From Flavobacteria bacterium MS024-3C (GTDB lineage: Bacteria; Bacteroidota; Bacteroidia; Flavobacteriales; Flavobacteriaceae): a DNA stretch of 64,000 nt. Of the stretch, positions 33,162 to 43,710 are shown piece by piece. The stretch spans positions 248,001 to 312,000 of the forward strand of contig ABVW01000001.1 of assembly GCA_000173115.1 (NCBI GenBank), given 5' to 3'. The notes under the pieces were generated by a model. That model worked only from the letters and a program-made list of their open reading frames with translations. It was not told the DNA's origin and did not search any database. Position 1 is the stretch's first letter, and each line of letters begins with the position of its first letter. Position numbers and translations under genes: made by a program.

Positions 33162-33644
33162 ATGAATCCCAGCTATACTCTAGACGAAGCGAAAAAAAAG
33201 ATAGCGCGTTATTGTGCCTATCAAGAACGTTGTCATAAAGAAGTAAACGACAAGCTTAGGGAGATGGGTATGATACCAGCTGCTATAGATCAAATTATTA
33301 GCGAATTAATCACAAATAATTTTCTAAACGAACTCCGGTTTTCAGAGGCATTTGCCAGAGGAAAATTTAGGATTAAGAAGTGGGGGAAATCGAAAATAGT
33401 TTCAGAATTGAAACAGCGAAATATCTCTGAATACTGTATTAAGAAAGCACTGAAAGAGATCCACCCCGGAGAATATTTAAGTACATTTAACGAATTGGCT
33501 TATAAAAAAGGACTTTCTTTAAGAGAAAGTTCCCTGGAAATACAGAAAAGAAAACTCATGCAGTACCTGTTTTATAGGGGCTGGGAGTCTCACTTAATTT
33601 ACGATAAAATTAAAGAATTGCCTTTTAGCGAAACAGACACCTAA
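33162..33644 (+). CDS. recX: regulatory protein RecX
   Basis: RecX limits RecA filament growth. The 160-residue helical protein has the RecX three-helix repeats: YTLDEAKKKIARYCAYQERC, then LRFSEAFARGKFRIKKWGKS and SLEIQKRKLMQYLFYRGW. I take the ATG at 33162; the frame opens from a TTG at 33132 that would overlap the AT-rich promoter region just after the rng terminator. recA is not in the window. Confidence 0.92.
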   Translation: MNPSYTLDEAKKKIARYCAYQERCHKEVNDKLREMGMIPAAIDQIISELITNNFLNELRFSEAFARGKFRIKKWGKSKIVSELKQRNISEYCIKKALKEIHPGEYLSTFNELAYKKGLSLRESSLEIQKRKLMQYLFYRGWESHLIYDKIKELPFSETDT

Positions 33645-33716
33645 GCCCAAATCAAACCCGCCATAAGGAATCCAAGTCACTCTCTATAAACTAACGGCTA
33701 CTATTTAGATATTTAA

Positions 33717-35219
33717 ATGTCCCACCTTTATAAAATCACTAAAGACAATAAAAAATCAAAAGCCTTTTTGGTTTTTCTAGCGCTCTTTATAGTGGCTTTT
33801 ACGATCAGGTTTCCTTTTTTTTTCAGAGACTATATAGACAAGGACGAAAGTACTTTTATTTTGATGGGACAAGCATGGGCAGACGGCTACCTGCCCTATC
33901 TTACCCTATGGGATCTTAAGCCTCCCCTCACATTTGGCTATTTTGGCCTAATGATAACAGTCTTTGGGAAGTCCCTTTGGTGGATTAGAATGGGCGGTGT
34001 GTTTATTGTTAGCGCCACCTCTTTTATGGTATATGCTTTTCTTCGCAACAACAATAATTCTGAAAAGAAGGCATTCATTTTAGCATTACTGTCCCTGTAT
34101 TTTTCCAGCCTGTTTGGCAGTGTTCAAGGGGTCATGTCTGAACATATATCCATGTTTTTTTATATGGGGGGATTAGTGGTATGGGGTTATGCCTACAAAG
34201 AATTAACTCACAAAAAATGGGTGCTTTGGGGCCTTGGAGGCTTTTTCTTTGGCCTCAGCGCCATGTCTAAACTCAATTTAGCCTATCCTATTTTACTGTG
34301 TGCAGCTTACATTTCGCTAAAGTTTTTATTAGCGAAAGGCATCAAAAATACCCTAATAACATCCTTTAGCTCCGGACTAGGCGTACTAATCGGAATAGGT
34401 GTCACAGCTGTTCCATACCTTAGAGAAAACGCATTTCAAGAATGGTGGAAAGCGGTGTTTCTAGCCCCTAGAGCCTATGCAGTATTCCATTGGAACACAG
34501 CCTTTCTATTGCTTCCAATTGTTGGAGTTTTAACTTTTCTACTGGTCAAAAGCCTCCAAAAACCCCAAAACAAAAAATCCGATAAGACCAACTATCCCCT
34601 GGTACTTTTGAGTACAATTGGCATGTTAGGCTCCTTTATAATGGCAGGGAAAGTCAATGGACATTATTTATTACAATGTTATCCACTTATTTTTATACTC
34701 TGCGCTTGGTTGGGTTTTGAACGGTATTTGTCTTCAAAAAAAGCGATTGGTTTATTTGTTATTTTTTGCGTACTTCTCCCTTTTGAGTCCTATAAAGAAT
34801 ACGGGGCTATTTACAAAAACAAACAAGTACATGGAACCTATTACAATGGGGAGGGTATTGAAGTACCTGCTTATTTAAAGAAAAAGCAACGCCCTTTAGA
34901 CAATATCTTATTTTTAGAATACCATATTGGGTATTGGATACTAGACAAAAGACCCCCCACTATGGCTGTGACCCATCCTAGTAATTTATTCAGAAACCAT
35001 CTCTTTCCATATTACAACAAGAGAAAAACAGCTCAAGAAGAATTGAGCTATATTTTAGATTCCCTAAAGCCAGCAGTGATTGTTATAGATCACAAAAACA
35101 GTATTTTTAAAGGTAGGGGGCGTTCTGGAGACCCAGTTTATAAAAAAAATGAGCCAACGTTATACCAAAGACACCCTCATAGGAAAAGCCCAGTTGTACC
35201 AGATATTACCTTTCTCTAA
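33717..35219 (+). CDS. ArnT/GT39-like membrane glycosyltransferase
   Basis: The 500-residue protein has about ten to twelve hydrophobic helices and the GT39/PMT-like catalytic start: the acidic pair in RDYIDKDESTFILMGQAW (about 41-58) followed by LPYLTLWDLKPPLTFGYF, as in lipid-sugar transferases that use polyprenyl-phosphate donors. The C-terminal 100 residues are soluble. It is probably an envelope glycan or protein O-glycosylation enzyme; donor and acceptor cannot be told. A T9 run inside the gene keeps the frame, so homopolymers are not always misread here. It stands alone between recX and the convergent BtuB-like receptor. Confidence 0.8.
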   Translation: MSHLYKITKDNKKSKAFLVFLALFIVAFTIRFPFFFRDYIDKDESTFILMGQAWADGYLPYLTLWDLKPPLTFGYFGLMITVFGKSLWWIRMGGVFIVSATSFMVYAFLRNNNNSEKKAFILALLSLYFSSLFGSVQGVMSEHISMFFYMGGLVVWGYAYKELTHKKWVLWGLGGFFFGLSAMSKLNLAYPILLCAAYISLKFLLAKGIKNTLITSFSSGLGVLIGIGVTAVPYLRENAFQEWWKAVFLAPRAYAVFHWNTAFLLLPIVGVLTFLLVKSLQKPQNKKSDKTNYPLVLLSTIGMLGSFIMAGKVNGHYLLQCYPLIFILCAWLGFERYLSSKKAIGLFVIFCVLLPFESYKEYGAIYKNKQVHGTYYNGEGIEVPAYLKKKQRPLDNILFLEYHIGYWILDKRPPTMAVTHPSNLFRNHLFPYYNKRKTAQEELSYILDSLKPAVIVIDHKNSIFKGRGRSGDPVYKKNEPTLYQRHPHRKSPVVPDITFL

Positions 35220-35276
35220 ATAAACAGCCTTAGACCAATTTACTTTGCCAATAAGTTTGTGACGCTTATTTAAAAA

Positions 35277-37100
35277 CTAGTATTGATACGTCATAGAAAA
35301 CAACACATTAGCCCCTGGTGCAGGCACTAGATTGGTTTCAGAAAACTTAGCGTCTAAAATATTATTTCCCACTAATGACCAAGTAATCTTTGGTGTCTCA
35401 TAACGCAAGGCAGCGTCTAACACCTGATAACTAGTCCCATTGGTCCTTTCCATATACCTATAGGACAATGACAGGGGCCATTGCTTCGCCAATTTTAGTT
35501 GGGTGTTCGCTGTTAGCTGATGCTTTAAAGAATTAATCGCATATCTAGAAAAAGGCACTTGTGTGTCTTTAATGGCGTCGTCTATGAAAGTGTAGCCCAT
35601 TGACATTGTTTGATCAAGACCAAAAAGGGTGAATTTTTGGGTCAAGTTTATCTCCACCCCAGAGGTGGCCAAGGCAGCAAAATTTTGGGCCTCCCAAAGG
35701 GCTGTCTCGTCAAACTTTACATAGTCAATTAAATTGTCTGTATCCCTTCTAAAAAAGGCACTTTGGACCGTAAAATCATCTCGGTTATACGCAACACCCA
35801 ACTCCCAAGAAAGGGCCTCTTCAGGGGTTAAATTTTCGTTTCCAATAGTGGTCCTATCTGCATAAAATAAATCTGTATAGGTAGGAATTCTATAAGTGTA
35901 CCCAAAATTGGCATAGGTCTTAAAATCATTGCTTACTCGGTATCCAAAGTCAATTCCAGGAAATGCATGAAACTTAAAATCTGAAAAATAATTCAAAGCC
36001 ACTCCAGGAGTCACATCTAATTTATCTTCTAAAAAAGAAAAGCGATGTTCTACAAAACCATTGGCCTGAAACCTGTCTCTATTGCCTAAATTATTACTTC
36101 TTATACTCACCTGAGCCACTTCCAATCCAAAGCCTGAGGTTCCAAGAACATTGAAATTTCTAGCCATTAAAGCCCCACCTACTTTGTTTGAGAGATGCAG
36201 ATTTCTATAAACCCCAGGATTGTTTCTTATATAGATGTATAAATCTTGGTTGCGCTTCCAGTACACACTTGGGGTCACTACCCAATGCTCAGACGCAATG
36301 GAGGTCTGCACAGAAACCAAACTGGCCTGAGTACGTTCAAACTGATCTACAGCGCTAGGTGTAGCATAAAAACCATTGGCGCCAAAAGACCGGTCCAAAA
36401 AAGTTCCCATAAGCACTATGGGCTGTTGGGCCTTATTAAAGGTGCTTTTAGCAAAGAAATTGTTGTTTTTAAAATCTGTATTATACCGATATCCTTGAGA
36501 GGTGTTTCTAGAAAAATGTAAGATCTGATCACTATTCTCCTGCTTTAATTGGGTGCTTACAGCCCCTTGAAACTGATTAAAAGATCCCACACTCAATCTA
36601 GCAATGCCTTGTGCGCCTAAATCCTTCTTAGTGACTATATTAATAGCACCTGTAAAAGCGTTTTGACCAAATATACGTGCAGAAGGACCTTTGACTATTT
36701 CAATACGCGCTATAAGCTCTATTGGTAATGCCATATTAAGGGTGTGGTGTCCTGTTTGTGGGTCGTCTACTTTTATACCGTCTATTAATAAAAGGGTCTG
36801 GTCAAAACTACCTCCCCTAATATATAAATCTGCTTGCTGGCCTCCTGCGCCTCTTCTTCTAATGTCTAAACCTGCCACTGACTGAAGTAAGTCTACTAAA
36901 TTAGTGGCTGCAGCATTTTTAATTTCTTGGGCACCAACAATAATCAAGGTTCTAGAATTTTCAGACAAAGGAAGGTCAATTCTTCCGCTACGCACCACTA
37001 CTTCTTTAAGGTTTTGAGTCACTATTGAATCTTGAGAAAAGACCGTTTGAGACACGAAACTAAAGGCTAAAAAACAAAGTGTTTTAAGGATACTTTTCAT
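35277..37100 (-). CDS. TonB-dependent receptor, BtuB-like
   Basis: The 607-residue outer-membrane protein has a signal peptide (MKSILKTLCFLAFSFVSQTVFS), a plug (VVVRSGRIDLPLSENSRTLI; QSVAGLDIRRRGAGGQQADL; VKGPSARIFGQNAFTGAINI) and a barrel ending LFSMTYQY. Size and plug resemble cobalamin receptors of the BtuB type. I place the start at the ATG at 37100; the frame also has an upstream TTG. Only 137 bp separate it from atpC, with no room for a full cobalamin riboswitch, so the substrate stays open (cobalamin, iron chelate or other). Confidence 0.85.
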   Translation of the reverse strand: MKSILKTLCFLAFSFVSQTVFSQDSIVTQNLKEVVVRSGRIDLPLSENSRTLIIVGAQEIKNAAATNLVDLLQSVAGLDIRRRGAGGQQADLYIRGGSFDQTLLLIDGIKVDDPQTGHHTLNMALPIELIARIEIVKGPSARIFGQNAFTGAINIVTKKDLGAQGIARLSVGSFNQFQGAVSTQLKQENSDQILHFSRNTSQGYRYNTDFKNNNFFAKSTFNKAQQPIVLMGTFLDRSFGANGFYATPSAVDQFERTQASLVSVQTSIASEHWVVTPSVYWKRNQDLYIYIRNNPGVYRNLHLSNKVGGALMARNFNVLGTSGFGLEVAQVSIRSNNLGNRDRFQANGFVEHRFSFLEDKLDVTPGVALNYFSDFKFHAFPGIDFGYRVSNDFKTYANFGYTYRIPTYTDLFYADRTTIGNENLTPEEALSWELGVAYNRDDFTVQSAFFRRDTDNLIDYVKFDETALWEAQNFAALATSGVEINLTQKFTLFGLDQTMSMGYTFIDDAIKDTQVPFSRYAINSLKHQLTANTQLKLAKQWPLSLSYRYMERTNGTSYQVLDAALRYETPKITWSLVGNNILDAKFSETNLVPAPGANVLFSMTYQY

Positions 37101-37186
37101 GATCTTTTGAGTTATACTAAACAAAAATTAAACATAATACTCTGCAAATATTTAAAAAAATAGGATTTGGTAATTGTCGTATTAAA

Positions 37187-37219
37187 ACAAAAAAAGCTGC
37201 TATTTAAATAGCAGCTTTT
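37187..37219 (-). terminator. terminator of atpDC
   Basis: A perfect 28-nt palindrome (AAAAGCTGCTATTT / AAATAGCAGCTTTT, 37192-37219). On the minus strand it is followed by a T-rich tract. Confidence 0.9.
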
Positions 37220-37237
37220 GATAGTAATATCATTGAA

Positions 37238-37516
37238 TTAGTCTGCTAAGACTATGATTTTGTTGTTTTTAACCTCTAAAGTCCCACTGTTTACTGAAAG
37301 GGTATATACCCCTTTTTCCAATGCAGAAAACTTAGCCGCATGGGCTTCAATTAATTCAGAAACACCTTGTATTTTAAGTTCACCGGCCTGCAATGAAGCT
37401 ACTAAAGGAGCATGGGCACTTAATATCTGAAAAGAACCGTCTAAACCAGGAGCGCTTACCGCTGTAATTTCTCCTGCATATAAGGTGGCTTCTGGAGATA
37501 CAATTTCTAAATACAT
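37238..37516 (-). CDS. atpC: F0F1 ATP synthase subunit epsilon
   Basis: The 92-residue protein is the N-terminal beta-sandwich of epsilon (MYLEIVSPEATLYAGEITAV; LDGSFQILSAHAPLVASL) and lacks the usual C-terminal helical hairpin of about 40 residues that inhibits ATP hydrolysis. This short form is common in Bacteroidota. It lies 26 nt after atpD; the other F1Fo genes are elsewhere, as expected when atpDC is a separate operon. Confidence 0.95.
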   Translation of the reverse strand: MYLEIVSPEATLYAGEITAVSAPGLDGSFQILSAHAPLVASLQAGELKIQGVSELIEAHAAKFSALEKGVYTLSVNSGTLEVKNNKIIVLAD

Positions 37517-37542
37517 AGTAATTATTTAAGTTAAAGGCTATA

Positions 37543-39072
<1,530 letters not shown>

Positions 39073-39087
39073 TTACATACTTTGTTT

Positions 39088-39130
39088 AAAATCAGCACAC
39101 TATTTGTTCTGATTTTAGGGTGCAAATATA
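39088..39130 (-). promoter_or_regulatory. atpD -7 box with a hairpin at the predicted mRNA 5' end
   Basis: On the minus strand TATATTTG (39130-39123) is followed by CACCCT and then an inverted repeat AAAATCAG ... CTGATTTT (39116-39109 and 39095-39088; 8 bp, 13-nt loop). TATATTTGCACCC is identical to the rplU promoter. No well-spaced -33 box was found. Confidence 0.55.
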
Positions 39131-39181
39131 AGCCTTTCTCTGGGAATTAAAAACGGCAAATACGACTTTTTTTAAAAAGCA

Positions 39182-39221
39182 AAATCCCCCTATTTTCTGG
39201 TAAAAGAAAATAGGGGGATTT
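39182..39221 (-). terminator. terminator of the TonB receptor/SGNH lipoprotein operon
   Basis: A perfect 17-bp stem (AAATCCCCCTATTTTCT, 39182-39198; AGAAAATAGGGGGATTT, 39205-39221) with a 6-nt loop, followed on the minus strand by TTTTGCTTTTT. Confidence 0.88.
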
Positions 39222-39242
39222 ATATTTTTATGAAGCACTTTT

Positions 39243-40778
39243 TTACTGCATTGCAGGGCTAAAATTCGTAGGATAATCTCCTATATCTAATAAGTTACCA
39301 GAAGCTTCAAAATTAGAGCCAAATTTAGCGTCTAAAGTCTTCATCAGAATATTAGTAAATAGAGCGTATGCTCTTGCTGTAGGGTGAACACCATCTAAAG
39401 AAAAGAAACCTCCCGTAACCAAACTATTAGTTAATTTAAATTTTCCATCTGTTAAACCTTGAGTTCTAACAATGTTATAATAATTGTCTGCGTCTACATA
39501 AGCTAATCCAGCTGAATCTGCAGCTCCTTTAATTAAAGCATTATAACCATCTATAGTATTAGATATTTTCAATTGTTCTTCTGGGGTTAACACCCATTTA
39601 TCTGCTAAAGGAACTGCCACACCATTTGCAGTAAGTGGGTTTCCTGGCACCGCTAAGGTACCTATAAAAGCAGATGCAGGAAGTAGTATGTAATCTTCTG
39701 CTGTAGCCTGTCTATATTTAGGCAACCCCGCAAAAGCTGGATTAATAGCTCCTAAATCAGTCAGAGACTCATCTACAATCACTACGGCGTTTGCACCCGC
39801 TGAAAAAGATATGGTTCTTTTTGCCACTTCATCAGCGCTTAAAAGGCCTGTGCCCTGTAGGGCCTGGTAAGCCGCTTGTAAACCACCGTTATATGGTGCA
39901 TAAGCAGCATTAACAGCGCCTGCAGTAGAAGCTTTTAAAGGAACTGGATTATGAGGAACAGTAGTGAAAAATGGGAAATTGTATAATTTAGGCACATTAA
40001 TTAATAATCCCTTAGCGCCTCCTGAAGTTAAAGTAGAAACTAAAGCGGCTAGAGTTCCATCAAAGCCAACTCCAGGAGCTCCATTTACAGGGGTTAATGA
40101 TGAAGTTGAATCATCTGCTCCGGATGTAGAATAACCTAAAACATCGTTTAATCCAGTAAATAAAGTAAAAAATGTTGGTTGTTGCGCCATAGCATCACCA
40201 AGAATAGAAGCTCCAGCGGAAGAAGCCATTCTTACAAAATATGGATTGGCTAATCCAACAGGGACTCCTGCTATATTTCCATAACCTGGTGCTAGTTTAT
40301 GAATACTTTTTGCGCCTGAAACTCCCATATTATTAAATGGTCCACTTGGATTGTTTGTGGCAATATCAGTAGTTGGAGTAGCTCCAGGATTTACAGACAA
40401 AATAGATGCTGGCCCAGCTCCATTAAAAATCAATCTTGGACCTATAATCTGAGTTCCAGCTAATAACAAACCTCCATTGTTGTCATTAAATAAGGGTTGG
40501 TTAAAATCTCCCCCACCTGCTTTGGCAAATTTTTGTGATAAGAGGTTTGGATAAGAGAAATTTTGAATGGCCTTAAACATTGCTCCATCAGTATAACCAG
40601 CAGTTTCAGAAGAACCCAATGCAACATAAGTGTTTAAATCTAAACTTCCTGCGCTTAAAGCAGGTAATGGTGCTGCTGGAGCTGGTCCTTCAATAGCGTC
40701 TTGCTCACAAGAAACCAATAGAGCCACCCCTAATACGTAAGGAATATATTTCTTTATATGTATAGATATCTTTTGCAT
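39243..40778 (-). CDS. SGNH/GDSL-family hydrolase lipoprotein
   Basis: The 511-residue lipoprotein (signal YIPYVLGVALLVSCEQDAI, Cys24; acidic residues after the Cys as in surface-exposed flavobacterial lipoproteins) shows SGNH blocks. Block I is YVALGSSETAGYTDG, with GSS for GDS so that the second Ser is the likely nucleophile. Block III is FTGLNDVLG with the Asn. Block V is SLDGVHPTARAYAL with the Asp/His dyad. Long Ala/Gly/Pro-rich inserts separate the blocks. It starts 6 nt after a TonB-dependent receptor gene, so the two probably act together at the outer membrane, perhaps cleaving an ester before uptake (inference). Confidence 0.85.
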   Translation of the reverse strand: MQKISIHIKKYIPYVLGVALLVSCEQDAIEGPAPAAPLPALSAGSLDLNTYVALGSSETAGYTDGAMFKAIQNFSYPNLLSQKFAKAGGGDFNQPLFNDNNGGLLLAGTQIIGPRLIFNGAGPASILSVNPGATPTTDIATNNPSGPFNNMGVSGAKSIHKLAPGYGNIAGVPVGLANPYFVRMASSAGASILGDAMAQQPTFFTLFTGLNDVLGYSTSGADDSTSSLTPVNGAPGVGFDGTLAALVSTLTSGGAKGLLINVPKLYNFPFFTTVPHNPVPLKASTAGAVNAAYAPYNGGLQAAYQALQGTGLLSADEVAKRTISFSAGANAVVIVDESLTDLGAINPAFAGLPKYRQATAEDYILLPASAFIGTLAVPGNPLTANGVAVPLADKWVLTPEEQLKISNTIDGYNALIKGAADSAGLAYVDADNYYNIVRTQGLTDGKFKLTNSLVTGGFFSLDGVHPTARAYALFTNILMKTLDAKFGSNFEASGNLLDIGDYPTNFSPAMQ

Positions 40779-40784
40779 GATTGA

Positions 40785-43586
40785 TTAATTGTTAATGGTT
40801 AATGAAAGGTAGTACTGAGAACCTATAAGTCCAGTTCCAAAGGCTGTAAAGTAATCATAGCCTCCTAAATTAGCTGCGCCTAGTTTTAAAGTAGACTTTA
40901 AACTTGGAATGGTATAGTTTATTTGAGCATCTATAGTAGAGAAAGAAGGCACTTCTCCGTCTCCAAAGGCAGCTTCCCAGAAATAATCATCGCTCCATCT
41001 CCAAGCTACATTAAACCCGAAATTGTCTACCAATTCAGTAGAGCCAAAACTTGCTTTCACTTTGTGCTCTGGCGTGTTAAAATTGGTTCTAAAATCTGGG
41101 TAAAGTGTTCTGTCAAAATCTTGTTTGGTAAAGGTATAGTTCGCTGTAAAGTCAAACTTTTTAAGCACTTTAGCGGTAAACATACCAGATGCACCATAAG
41201 AATTAACATCTACAGGTGAATTAGTGTACGCTTGGTACACTTGGTAGTCCCCTGCAGCTATTGCCGCAACAGACAAACCATTATCTCCCACTTTTCCATA
41301 AAACGGTGCAATTACATTCTCACCAGATATAAAGTCGCTATATTGGTTGTAGTACGCACTCATATCCAAAGTAACGCTTCCTATTTTACCCCTGTATCCA
41401 AACTCCAAAGAAGTCACTTGCTCTGGTTTAACTAAATCAGGATTAGATACTTTTAAAACTCCCGGATTTCCAGTAGCAGATAACGCTTGAACAGAACTAG
41501 CCGTATATGAATTCTCATAAGCAGCCCTACCTGTTTGAGTGATTGTAGCTGGTTGTCCATATAAACTTTGAGCGGTTCCACTTACTGCGAAATTTCTAGA
41601 GTAACGATCTAAATTGTCTGCTGCAGAACCTACTAAAATAGCCCTACCAGCATCTAAGCCAATAAATAAATCTTGAGTAGTTGGGTTTCTAAACCCTTTT
41701 TGCAAAGAGAAACGTATGTTGTGGTTTCTGTTTAAAAAATATGCGGCAGATAATCTAGGAGAGAAGAAACCGTCATATAACTCAGATTTGTCGTAACGAA
41801 CAGAACCAGTAAGTTTTAATGAAGACTCATTACCCATCTCAATATCCTCTTGGATTTGAGAATAAATCCCAAGTTCATTATATGAAATAGTTCCGTCACT
41901 ATCAGTATAAATAGTCCCTGAAGAATTCAGATTGTACCTTCTAAAAGATCCACCTATTTGAATGTCTGCAAAGTCAATTAAATGACTGAAATTGTAGTTT
42001 GCGTCTGCATGATAGTATTTAGAGGCATCTTGAAATTTAGATCCTGTAGACAAGTTTGGATCTTGTACGCTTTTATCAAAGGCTGCCTGAAACTCAGATG
42101 TCCCTGGTTCAAAACGCCCAGTTTGAGCACCAGCTAAACCAGCTGCGTGAGCTGCTTCATTTGAAGCGCCAGCAAGGGTTGCTAATGCATAGTTCCCCAC
42201 ATACTCTCCAAACCAAGTATTGTCATCTTTCCAAGCACGGTTAATGTTAATTCCAGTAAATACCATGTCGTAGGAATCTCCAGCGTCATCTGCAACCACA
42301 TATCCTCTTACAAAAAAGTTGTCGTTACGCACTTCAATTTTATGCTGTTGTTGCATAAAGTTTTTAATGTTGTAACGGTTGGTCCCTTGATAAATAGTAT
42401 TACCTGTTCCGTACTTTCCTACGTATTGAATTTCAAAGTCATTAGCAAAAGGTCTGAAATACAGTCCCCAGTCTGCCTTTAAACTCTCCGCATTGTAATT
42501 GGTTAAATCACTTTCCATATAACCCGGTCTAGACACCACAACAGAGGGAACCAAAGCGTTTGCTCCAGCGGGAAGTACACCCATAGCCTCTAAAGCAACT
42601 GCAACACCCTTAATGTTTGTGGAAACCTCATCTCCGTAAACGTTAATTCCGTCATAATCCAGATTATCTCTGGTAAATCCATTATTCCTCTTGTCTGTAA
42701 CGTTGTTAGCCACCCAATCAGTTCCCTTGAGGTAACCAACGTTTACTTTAGCCGCAAACTTGTCTGAGAATTTTTTTGCTAATCTAATGCTGACGTCAGT
42801 GTAAGGATTGGTCTCTGGATTTCCAAAAGACCCTGAAGCATTTTGTGAAGTAACCCCTCTTTTTAAAGAAACACTCACCCCTTCATAATCAAAAGGACTC
42901 TTAGAGCGCATGAATAAAATACCGTTAAAAGCATTTGCTCCATATAAGGCAGACGAAGCTCCTGGTAATAATTCAACACTCTGAACATCTGTTTCAATCA
43001 TCCCCACTAAGTTTCCAATGGGAAAGTTAAGGGCTGGTGTAGAGTTGTCCATTCCGTCTACCAATTGCATAAAACGCGTATTGGCAAAAGTGGCAAAACC
43101 TCTGGTGTTAATAGATTTAAAGGTCAATGAGTTGGTGTTTACATCTACTCCTTTAAGATTCTCCAAACCGTCGTAGAAATCTACAGAAGCGGTGTTTTTG
43201 ATCTCTTTAATTCCGAAACGCTCCACGGTTACCGGAGACTCAAAAATACGCTCTGGTGTTCTTGAAGCAGAGATTACAATCTCATCCAACATGGTGTTGG
43301 CCTCATCAAGAGTCACTGAAACGGTTTGGTTGTTTGAGGTAACTCTGGCAGTTGCCTGGGAATACCCAATACTAGATATTTTAAGGGTAAATGGCGGATT
43401 TTCAGAAGTTTCTAATACGAAGTTTCCATCGAAATCCGTTACCGTTCCTATAGGTTTTCCGTCTATCACAACGTTGGCTCCTGGTACCGGCATACTATTG
43501 CTATCTACTACAGTTCCTTTAATAGTAGTCTGTGAATAACCCGCAAATGCAAGGCACAGAGAAAGCACAAGTAAAAGATTTTTCAT
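40785..43586 (-). CDS. TonB-dependent receptor with carboxypeptidase-like N-terminal domain
   Basis: The 933-residue receptor has a signal peptide (MKNLLLVLSLCLAFAGYSQT), a CarboxypepD_reg-like domain (about 22-95: TIKGTVVDSNSMPVPGANVV, DGNFVLETSE), a plug (EIVISASRTPERIFESPVTV; LLPGASSALYGANAFNGILF) and a large barrel. It lacks the typical SusC signature and has no SusD partner; the next gene is the SGNH lipoprotein, a pairing I associate with Bacteroidota. A double TTTCGAAA site lies upstream (43633-43679). Confidence 0.9.
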   Translation of the reverse strand: MKNLLLVLSLCLAFAGYSQTTIKGTVVDSNSMPVPGANVVIDGKPIGTVTDFDGNFVLETSENPPFTLKISSIGYSQATARVTSNNQTVSVTLDEANTMLDEIVISASRTPERIFESPVTVERFGIKEIKNTASVDFYDGLENLKGVDVNTNSLTFKSINTRGFATFANTRFMQLVDGMDNSTPALNFPIGNLVGMIETDVQSVELLPGASSALYGANAFNGILFMRSKSPFDYEGVSVSLKRGVTSQNASGSFGNPETNPYTDVSIRLAKKFSDKFAAKVNVGYLKGTDWVANNVTDKRNNGFTRDNLDYDGINVYGDEVSTNIKGVAVALEAMGVLPAGANALVPSVVVSRPGYMESDLTNYNAESLKADWGLYFRPFANDFEIQYVGKYGTGNTIYQGTNRYNIKNFMQQQHKIEVRNDNFFVRGYVVADDAGDSYDMVFTGININRAWKDDNTWFGEYVGNYALATLAGASNEAAHAAGLAGAQTGRFEPGTSEFQAAFDKSVQDPNLSTGSKFQDASKYYHADANYNFSHLIDFADIQIGGSFRRYNLNSSGTIYTDSDGTISYNELGIYSQIQEDIEMGNESSLKLTGSVRYDKSELYDGFFSPRLSAAYFLNRNHNIRFSLQKGFRNPTTQDLFIGLDAGRAILVGSAADNLDRYSRNFAVSGTAQSLYGQPATITQTGRAAYENSYTASSVQALSATGNPGVLKVSNPDLVKPEQVTSLEFGYRGKIGSVTLDMSAYYNQYSDFISGENVIAPFYGKVGDNGLSVAAIAAGDYQVYQAYTNSPVDVNSYGASGMFTAKVLKKFDFTANYTFTKQDFDRTLYPDFRTNFNTPEHKVKASFGSTELVDNFGFNVAWRWSDDYFWEAAFGDGEVPSFSTIDAQINYTIPSLKSTLKLGAANLGGYDYFTAFGTGLIGSQYYLSLTINN

Positions 43587-43632
43587 AAGTTTTTACAGTT
43601 TAGTTTATCAAAGCAAGATACTGCTTTTTTTA

Positions 43633-43679
43633 TTTATTTCGAAAAAAACGTGCATAGACACTTTATTTTTCGAAATAAA
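43633..43679. promoter_or_regulatory. paired TTTCGAAA palindromes upstream of the TonB receptor
   Basis: TTTATTTCGAAAAA (43633-43646) and its exact reverse complement TTTTTCGAAATAAA (43666-43679) flank a 19-nt spacer. The two CG centres are 31 bp apart, about three helical turns. It can be read as two operator sites or as a 14-bp hairpin. No T run follows on the minus strand. Confidence 0.5.
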
Positions 43680-43710
43680 GACAGGACTAAATTGTCAAAT
43701 AATGAAATTT

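Noticed and set aside
37101-37237. Possible cobalamin riboswitch upstream of the BtuB-like receptor
   Set aside because: Only 137 bp are available, a third of which is the atpC terminator. No B12-box sequence was seen.
43587-43710. The long inverted repeat as a glmS terminator
   Set aside because: On the minus strand no T run follows the stem, unlike the other terminators here.
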